Positions 1-3,577 of a DNA stretch of 5,388 nt are shown here, piece by piece; positions within the stretch are counted from its first letter, which is position 1, and every line of letters starts with the position of its first letter. This DNA comes from Clostridiales bacterium (lineage in GTDB: Bacteria > Bacillota > Clostridia > Christensenellales > Borkfalkiaceae): positions 1-5,388 of the forward strand of contig SVIK01000086.1 in NCBI GenBank assembly GCA_015069525.1, in the 5' to 3' direction. A model generated the notes under the pieces. The model saw only the letters and a program-made list of their open reading frames with translations, was not told the origin of the DNA and searched no databases. Both the position numbers and the translations under genes were made by a program.

Positions 1-978
1 AACTTCGTCCAAAGTTCTGCCGTCGGGACGAACGCCGTCGAAAATCTTCGCGCGCACGATACCCTTTACGATATAGTAAATGGAATCCTTCACTTCACGG
101 ATTTGGTCGGGATAGATTTCCTTAAAATGTGCAATAATTTCTGCTTCCGCTTCCGCTTGCTTTGCTTGTCTTTCTTGTCTATCGAAAGTATCAAGCGCCT
201 TGTAAAGTTTATCGTAGCCGTACGCTTTTACTTCTGCGTCAAGTTCTTCGGGGATATGGTAGAATTCCATTTCCTTCTTCGCCTTGCCTGCAACGGGAAC
301 GATTTCGTTTTCAATCCAAGCGCACACTTTCTTGATTTCTTCGTGGCCGAACATGATTGCGCCAACCATTTCTTCGTCTGTCACTTCGTTTGCGCCCGCT
401 TCAATCATAAGGATTGCATCCGACGTACCAGCGAGGTTGAGGTGAATCGCGCTCTTTGCTCTTTCTTCCACGTTGGGGTTGATAACGTATTTACCGTCCA
501 CCATACCAACGACAACCGAACCCGTAGGCCCTGCCCAAGGAATATCGGATACGGAAAGTGCGATAGACGAACCTACCATAGCCAAAGGCTCGGGAGAGAT
601 GTCGGGGTCAACGGAAAGTGCCGTTGCCACGACGACTACGTCGTTGAAAATTCCTTTCGGGAACAAGGGACGGATAGGTCTATCGATAAGACGGCTGGTT
701 AAAATAGCCTTATCGGACGCTCTACCCTCACGCTTTTTGAAACCGCCGGGGATTTTACCTACGGCGAACATCTTTTCTTCGTAATCTACGGAAAGGGGGA
801 AGAAATCCATACCCTCTCTTGCCGTTTCGGACATACATACGGATACGTGTACTACCGTGTCCCCGCAACGTACCAAACAAGCACCGTTTGCTTGTTCTGC
901 GTACTTGCCGATTTCTACAACGAGTTCTCTGCCCGCATAGTCCGTTTTGAATACTTTTGCTTCATTTAAGTTTGGCAT
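1..978 (-). CDS. pnp: Polynucleotide phosphorylase (PNPase), N-terminal 326 residues; 3' part outside window
   Basis: PNPase degrades RNA from the 3' end with phosphate, releasing nucleoside diphosphates, and can run in reverse to add 3' tails; it acts in the cytoplasm as a ring-shaped trimer. The reading frame is open from the ATG at 976-978 to the window edge. Residues about 10-145 form the first RNase PH-like domain. Family signatures seen are FFPLSVDYEEKMFAVGKIPG (59-78), GGFKKREGR (78-86) and RLIDRPIRPLF (96-106). Residues about 240-310 are the charged, mostly helical linker domain, with a small EAEAEAE run. RPDGRTLDEV (317-326) is the conserved opening of the second, catalytic RNase PH domain. 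The catalytic core and the KH and S1 RNA-binding domains are therefore beyond the edge; PNPases are usually about 700 residues. AGGAG at 989-993 lies 10 bases before the ATG and fixes the start. It follows rpsO, the usual neighbour. Confidence 0.97.
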   Translation of the reverse strand, partial: MPNLNEAKVFKTDYAGRELVVEIGKYAEQANGACLVRCGDTVVHVSVCMSETAREGMDFFPLSVDYEEKMFAVGKIPGGFKKREGRASDKAILTSRLIDRPIRPLFPKGIFNDVVVVATALSVDPDISPEPLAMVGSSIALSVSDIPWAGPTGSVVVGMVDGKYVINPNVEERAKSAIHLNLAGTSDAILMIEAGANEVTDEEMVGAIMFGHEEIKKVCAWIENEIVPVAGKAKKEMEFYHIPEELDAEVKAYGYDKLYKALDTFDRQERQAKQAEAEAEIIAHFKEIYPDQIREVKDSIYYIVKGIVRAKIFDGVRPDGRTLDEV

Positions 979-988
979 ACTAAATTTT

Positions 989-993
989 CTCCT
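989..993 (-). promoter_or_regulatory. pnp ribosome binding site
   Basis: On the minus strand AAAAAGGAGA precedes the pnp ATG. The AGGAG core sits 10 bases upstream of the start codon and supports MPNLNEAK as the N-terminus. No competing start or Shine-Dalgarno is visible nearby. Confidence 0.85.
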
Positions 994-1020
994 TTTTCTG
1001 TTATTCTTTTTTGTTCTTGT

Positions 1021-1049
1021 CCGCTTTCTCCACCCTTTTGGATTAGCGG
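1021..1049 (-). promoter_or_regulatory. Two-part hairpin in the pnp leader
   Basis: The sequence directly shows an outer 5-bp stem (CCGCT at 1021-1025 with AGCGG at 1045-1049). A small internal loop (3 against 2 bases) separates it from an inner 4-bp stem (TCCA at 1029-1032 with TGGA at 1039-1042) closing a 6-base loop. It lies about 30 bases upstream of the pnp Shine-Dalgarno, inside the 181-base rpsO-pnp gap. In Escherichia coli the pnp leader carries a stem-loop cut by RNase III, after which PNPase represses its own mRNA. A similar role here is inference only: this hairpin is much shorter than a standard RNase III substrate and could be chance. Confidence 0.35.
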
Positions 1050-1118
1050 TTTATAAGGCGACGACGGCTACAAATCTTATGCCGAAGGCTTGTCCTATCT
1101 ATCGCCCTAAAATACACG

Positions 1119-1148
1119 AAAAAGAGCGAGTTAAAACACCCGCTCTTT
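1119..1148 (-). terminator. Intrinsic terminator after rpsO (possibly leaky)
   Basis: Eleven bases past the rpsO stop codon, the minus strand forms an 11-bp stem. AAAGAGCGGGT (1148-1138) pairs with ACTCGCTCTTT (1131-1121), with one G-T wobble and a 6-base loop. The 3' arm runs into a short T stretch, five T in a row at 1123-1119, partly inside the stem. The T tract is short, so readthrough into pnp is plausible. That fits the absence of a clear pnp promoter downstream and the known rpsO-pnp pattern of partial termination in enterobacteria. The structure is visible; the degree of readthrough is inference. Confidence 0.75.
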
Positions 1149-1159
1149 CGCGTTTTGCA

Positions 1160-1414
1160 TTATTTACGAAGCCCCAATGCTTCGATAATCGCTCTGTATC
1201 TTGCAATATCTTTTTCTTTAAGATAGTCCAAGAGACCGCGACGCTTACCAACCATCTTCAAAAGACCACGACGGGAATGGTTATCCTGTTTGTTAGCCTT
1301 CAAGTGTTCGTTGAGGTGGTTGATTCTTTGCGTGAGCAAAGCAATCTGTACTTCGGGCGAACCGGTGTCGCCTTCGTGGGTTGCAAATTTAGCAATGATT
1401 TCGTTCTTTTCCAT
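1160..1414 (-). CDS. rpsO: Small ribosomal subunit protein S15 (uS15)
   Basis: S15 is a primary 16S rRNA-binding protein that shapes the central domain of the 30S subunit and forms a bridge to the 50S subunit. The 84-residue product matches the family along its whole length: TGSPEVQIALLTQRINHL (17-34), HSRRGLLKMVGKRR (46-59), LLDYL (61-65), and the C-terminal RYRAIIEALGLRK. H37, D44 and S47 align with H41, D48 and S51 of Escherichia coli S15, which contact rRNA. The protein is about four residues shorter than the usual 88-89, all at the N-terminus. The start is nevertheless well set: AGGAGGA at 1424-1430 lies 9 bases before the ATG. A near-consensus promoter stands upstream and a hairpin terminator follows. 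It sits between hemZ and pnp on the same strand and probably has its own transcript. Confidence 0.98.
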   Translation of the reverse strand: MEKNEIIAKFATHEGDTGSPEVQIALLTQRINHLNEHLKANKQDNHSRRGLLKMVGKRRGLLDYLKEKDIARYRAIIEALGLRK

Positions 1415-1490
1415 TTCTTTTTATCCTCCTATGGAATGTATCTCGTATCACCAAGGGAAACGTGGAGAATCGATTCTCTTCGTGACCGTT
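1415..1490 (-). promoter_or_regulatory. rpsO 5' leader with hairpin and alternative Shine-Dalgarno pairing
   Basis: With transcription starting about 7 bases after the -10 box, the leader is about 76 nt. It contains a perfect 14-bp palindrome, GAGAATCGATTCTC (1465-1478), which folds in RNA as a 5-bp stem with a UCGA loop. The stem is extended across a 2x2 internal loop by ACG (1483-1481) with CGU (1462-1460). The 3' arm plus the next base, UUCUCC (1469-1464), can instead pair with GGAGGA of the Shine-Dalgarno (1429-1424), giving six pairs with one wobble. The two pairings exclude each other. S15 is known to repress its own mRNA in several bacteria through unrelated leader folds, so an S15-responsive switch is a reasonable inference. 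No sequence match to a described S15 leader class was established. Confidence 0.45.
1424..1430 (-). promoter_or_regulatory. Strong rpsO Shine-Dalgarno
   Basis: AGGAGGA is the best ribosome binding site in the window and lies 9 bases from the rpsO ATG. It decides the start and supports the slightly short S15 N-terminus. Its GGAGGA part is complementary to UUCUCC in the leader hairpin about 35 bases upstream. Confidence 0.9.
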
Positions 1491-1496
1491 ATTGCT

Positions 1497-1525
1497 ATTA
1501 TAACACTTTACTTTATAAAAGTAAA
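1497..1525 (-). promoter_or_regulatory. Sigma-70/SigA-type promoter of rpsO
   Basis: On the minus strand the -35 box is TTTACT (1525-1520; four of six match TTGACA). A 17-bp spacer (1519-1503) separates it from a perfect -10 box, TATAAT (1502-1497). A run of seven T lies just upstream of the -35 (1533-1527, one base away) and may act like an AT-rich UP element. Expected transcription start is near 1490. This is the only near-consensus promoter I find in the window, and it separates rpsO(-pnp) from the rel-hydrolase-hemZ operon. Confidence 0.85.
1507..1525. repeat. Perfect 19-bp inverted repeat over the rpsO -35/spacer
   Basis: TTTACTTT (1507-1514), the centre ATA, and AAAGTAAA (1518-1525) form a perfect 8-3-8 inverted repeat. 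One arm contains the complete -35 hexamer and the other lies in the spacer, ending 4 bases short of the -10. This is where a dimeric repressor would block RNA polymerase. I recognise no specific regulator from the sequence. The repeat is very AT-rich, so chance is a real alternative. Confidence 0.5.
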
Positions 1526-1526
1526 C

Positions 1527-1566
1527 AAAAAAACGAATGGTTTTCCACTTTTTTTCCGATTATTCG
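1527..1566 (-). terminator. Possible weak terminator after hemZ
   Basis: A candidate stem begins at the hemZ stop codon: CGAAT (1566-1562) pairs with ATTCG (1538-1534), directly followed by seven T (1533-1527). Inside it lies a tiny GTGG/CCAT stem with an AAAA loop, and an A7 tract (1555-1549) could pair with the T7. All versions are weak and poor in GC, so termination would be inefficient and rel-operon transcripts may run into rpsO. The T tract adjoins the -35 box of the rpsO promoter. Confidence 0.35.
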
Positions 1567-2939
1567 AAAAATTTCCGCTTTTTTTCGATAATTTCGTCTA
1601 CGTGCTCGATATACGTTTTCAAATCCTTTTGCGAAGCAAAACGGGTTATCAGTCCCTTTTCGTTGAATACTCTTTTCGATACGGCGTTTGCGCCAACAGC
1701 CAAGTTATCCGCCGTTTCCTCCATAACGTCCACGTTATACACGCAAGCCTTTCCCCTCTTCGTCCAACCGACGTTTTCGTTATTCCCCGCTTGGTATTTT
1801 TGACGATACATATAATACGGCTCGTATTCGTTTTCGCTTAAAATTTTGCGCGAAGACGCTACCATGTCCGAAATGCAATCGTTTTCAATATACGAAATCT
1901 CCTCTTTGAGCTTCGCCCCCGATTTCAGCGACAAACAATGCACGGTGATGTTTTCCGCGCCCGTTTCCACCGCCTTTTGCACGCCTCTCGTAAACGTTTC
2001 CACCGTTTCCCCTTCCAAGCCCGCAATCAAATCGACGTTCACGTCAAAGTGGTATTTCCGCGCCAAATCGTACGCCTTATAAAAATCCTCTACCGTATGC
2101 TTTCTACCAATTTTAACGAGCGTATCGTTAGAAAACGTTTGCGGATTGATACAAATCCTCGTCACGCCGTATTCTTTTAAAAGCGCCAATTTTTCTTCCG
2201 TAAAAACGTCGGGACGCCCCGCTTCGACTGTATATTCGGTTTTGGGATTACAGCGCAAAATAAGCTGTTTTAAAGCCTCCAAAACGCGCCGTAAATGCAC
2301 CGCGTCCAGCGCAAACGGCGTTCCCCCGCCGATATATACGCTTCGCAATGCTCCAACGCTTTGCTCCGCTTCTTTTATCTCTTTTTCCAGCGCATCTAAA
2401 TACGGCTCTATAAAGCTTCTCGTCCTATCAATCGGTGCGGTGATAAAGGAGCAATACGCGCATTTCGTCGGGCAAAAGGGAATAGAAACGAACAAATCGG
2501 TATTACCGTCCTTTTTCTCGTATATCCCTTTTTGTGCATCAAGCACCGCTTGCACGAGGCGGATATTTTCCGCGCACACGCCCATTTTTTTAAAGAGTTC
2601 GACAAAATCTCGTCCCTCTTCTATCTCCGTATAAGCGAGCTTGGTAGGACGAATTCCCGTCAGCGCGCCCCAAGGCATTTTCTCGCCGTATTCCTCACTT
2701 AAAATTTGATATAAACGAAGCTTGGCAAACCGCCTTTCAAACCGCTTAAAACGAAGCTCGTCCACAATTTCCTCCACCTTATCCGCGAAAAAAAATTGCT
2801 TTCCGTCCACCTCGAAATCGTTATAAAAAACGCCCGTTTCAAAGCGGAAATGATGCACGATAGAACGCGGTTGTGTTTTAAACAACCGCGCCACGTCCAA
2901 TATTTCGTTTTCGATAAATGCACAATCGGTAATCAGCAT
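1560..2939 (-). CDS. hemZ: HemZ, radical SAM coproporphyrinogen dehydrogenase-like protein
   Basis: HemZ belongs to the HemN/HemW group of radical SAM enzymes. It is annotated as an oxygen-independent coproporphyrinogen III oxidase, which would make two oxidative decarboxylations to protoporphyrinogen IX in haem synthesis. The 459-residue protein has an N-terminal region (1-145) characteristic of HemZ, including GALTGIRPTKL. The radical SAM core follows from about 148. SIPFCPTKCAYCSF contains the CX3CX2C cluster ligands C156, C160 and C163, and GGGTP (204-208) is the SAM-binding glycine motif. VEAGRPD (238-244), DLIAGLEGET (303-312) and YYMYRQK (375-381) are HemZ-like signatures. The ATG lies 10 bases after the hydrolase stop with only a modest AGGG before it, so translation is probably coupled. 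Family membership is clear. The reaction is less so: relatives include haem chaperones, and HemZ occurs in anaerobes that may lack a haem pathway. Confidence 0.93.
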   Translation of the reverse strand: MLITDCAFIENEILDVARLFKTQPRSIVHHFRFETGVFYNDFEVDGKQFFFADKVEEIVDELRFKRFERRFAKLRLYQILSEEYGEKMPWGALTGIRPTKLAYTEIEEGRDFVELFKKMGVCAENIRLVQAVLDAQKGIYEKKDGNTDLFVSIPFCPTKCAYCSFITAPIDRTRSFIEPYLDALEKEIKEAEQSVGALRSVYIGGGTPFALDAVHLRRVLEALKQLILRCNPKTEYTVEAGRPDVFTEEKLALLKEYGVTRICINPQTFSNDTLVKIGRKHTVEDFYKAYDLARKYHFDVNVDLIAGLEGETVETFTRGVQKAVETGAENITVHCLSLKSGAKLKEEISYIENDCISDMVASSRKILSENEYEPYYMYRQKYQAGNNENVGWTKRGKACVYNVDVMEETADNLAVGANAVSKRVFNEKGLITRFASQKDLKTYIEHVDEIIEKKRKFFE

Positions 2940-2949
2940 ACCTACCCTA

Positions 2950-3573
2950 TTATAAATCCGTCATAAACGGATTGGTTTTTCTTTCCCTTTCTATCGTCGT
3001 TTCCTCTTCATGCCCGGGATATACCGCTATATCGCCGTCTAATTTCGACAACTTTCGCAGGCTCGCCCGCAATTCCCCTATGTCTCCCGTAGGGAAATCC
3101 GTCCTGCCGATACTGCCCGCAAAGAGCGTATCACCCGTAAAAAGATACTTCTTTCCGTCCGTGTCCGTCATGAGATAGCACGCGCCACCCGACGTATGTC
3201 CAGGCGTAAGGATAACCTCTACGTCTATCCCGCAAAGCGTACGCTTTTCCCCATCGCCAAGCGTTTCGTCCACGTAAAAATTTTCTCTGGGCGCACCAAA
3301 CGCGTCGAATAAATCGGCAATACTGCCAATAAGCGGTTTTTCCTTTGCAGAACAAAGCACCTTTGCACCTGCCTCTTGCAAAGTGGAAACCCCACCAACG
3401 TGGTCGAAATGGCAATGGGTAAGAAGCACGTATTTAGCCGTTATTCCCAGCTTCAACAGCTCCCCTTCGATGCGTTTTTGGGCGGGGTCGATAACGATAG
3501 CTTCTTTATTATCGTTTGTAATAACGTACGTATTTGCGCCGAAACCGCGCGGTGAAATCCTAATAATTTGCAT
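2950..3573 (-). CDS. Metallo-beta-lactamase-fold hydrolase, glyoxalase II-like
   Basis: A 207-residue protein made of a single MBL-fold domain that probably hydrolyses a thioester or similar ester using two metal ions. Visible ligands are THCHFDH (H53, H55, D57, H58), H126 in TPGHTSGG, D148 in FTGDTLF and H188 in YPGHEE, which is the full two-metal set of the glyoxalase II group. GSIGRTDFPTGD (153-164) is typical of the small bacterial YqgX/YcbL-type members. It lacks the extra C-terminal helical domain that binds glutathione in classical glyoxalase II (about 250 residues), so the natural thiol or substrate is unknown. The start is 4 bases after the rel stop. I see no Shine-Dalgarno before it, and coupling to rel translation is likely. 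No signal peptide is present, so it is cytoplasmic. A true beta-lactamase role is unlikely. Confidence 0.93.
   Translation of the reverse strand: MQIIRISPRGFGANTYVITNDNKEAIVIDPAQKRIEGELLKLGITAKYVLLTHCHFDHVGGVSTLQEAGAKVLCSAKEKPLIGSIADLFDAFGAPRENFYVDETLGDGEKRTLCGIDVEVILTPGHTSGGACYLMTDTDGKKYLFTGDTLFAGSIGRTDFPTGDIGELRASLRKLSKLDGDIAVYPGHEEETTIERERKTNPFMTDL
2955..2973 (-). other. Intercistronic hairpin before hemZ
   Basis: A perfect 7-bp stem, AATCCGT with ACGGATT around a 5-base loop, covers the last codons of the hydrolase gene and ends two bases before its stop codon. It is 15 bases upstream of the hemZ ATG. No T run follows, so it is not an intrinsic terminator. It may affect mRNA stability or hemZ initiation, or be chance. 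Confidence 0.35.
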
Positions 3574-3577
3574 AACG

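Noticed and set aside
140..180. Tandem-repeat-like run in pnp (GCTTCC units and CTTG-rich stretch)
   Set aside because: It encodes a short Glu/Ala/Gln-rich helix (EAEAEAE and QERQAKQ) in the PNPase linker domain; ordinary coding low complexity.
103..702. 199-residue plus-strand open frame opposite pnp
   Set aside because: Antisense to a clear PNPase coding region; composition (many Cys, Phe, His) and lack of motifs mark it as a shadow.
1050..1058. TTATAAA in the pnp leader as a pnp -10 box
   Set aside because: The bases at the -35 spacing (AAGATT) do not match the consensus and there is no extended -10 TG, so I do not call a promoter.
947..1591. 214-residue plus-strand open frame across pnp start, rpsO and the hemZ end
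   Set aside because: It is antisense to rpsO, its terminator and its promoter, has low-complexity Phe-rich sequence, no ribosome binding site, and ends inside hemZ. Hydrophobic runs come from A/T tracts read backwards.
2945..2956. TATAAT-like box just before hemZ as a hemZ promoter
   Set aside because: No acceptable -35 lies 16-18 bases upstream (AACCAA at 17), and the box overlaps the hydrolase stop codon, giving almost no leader.
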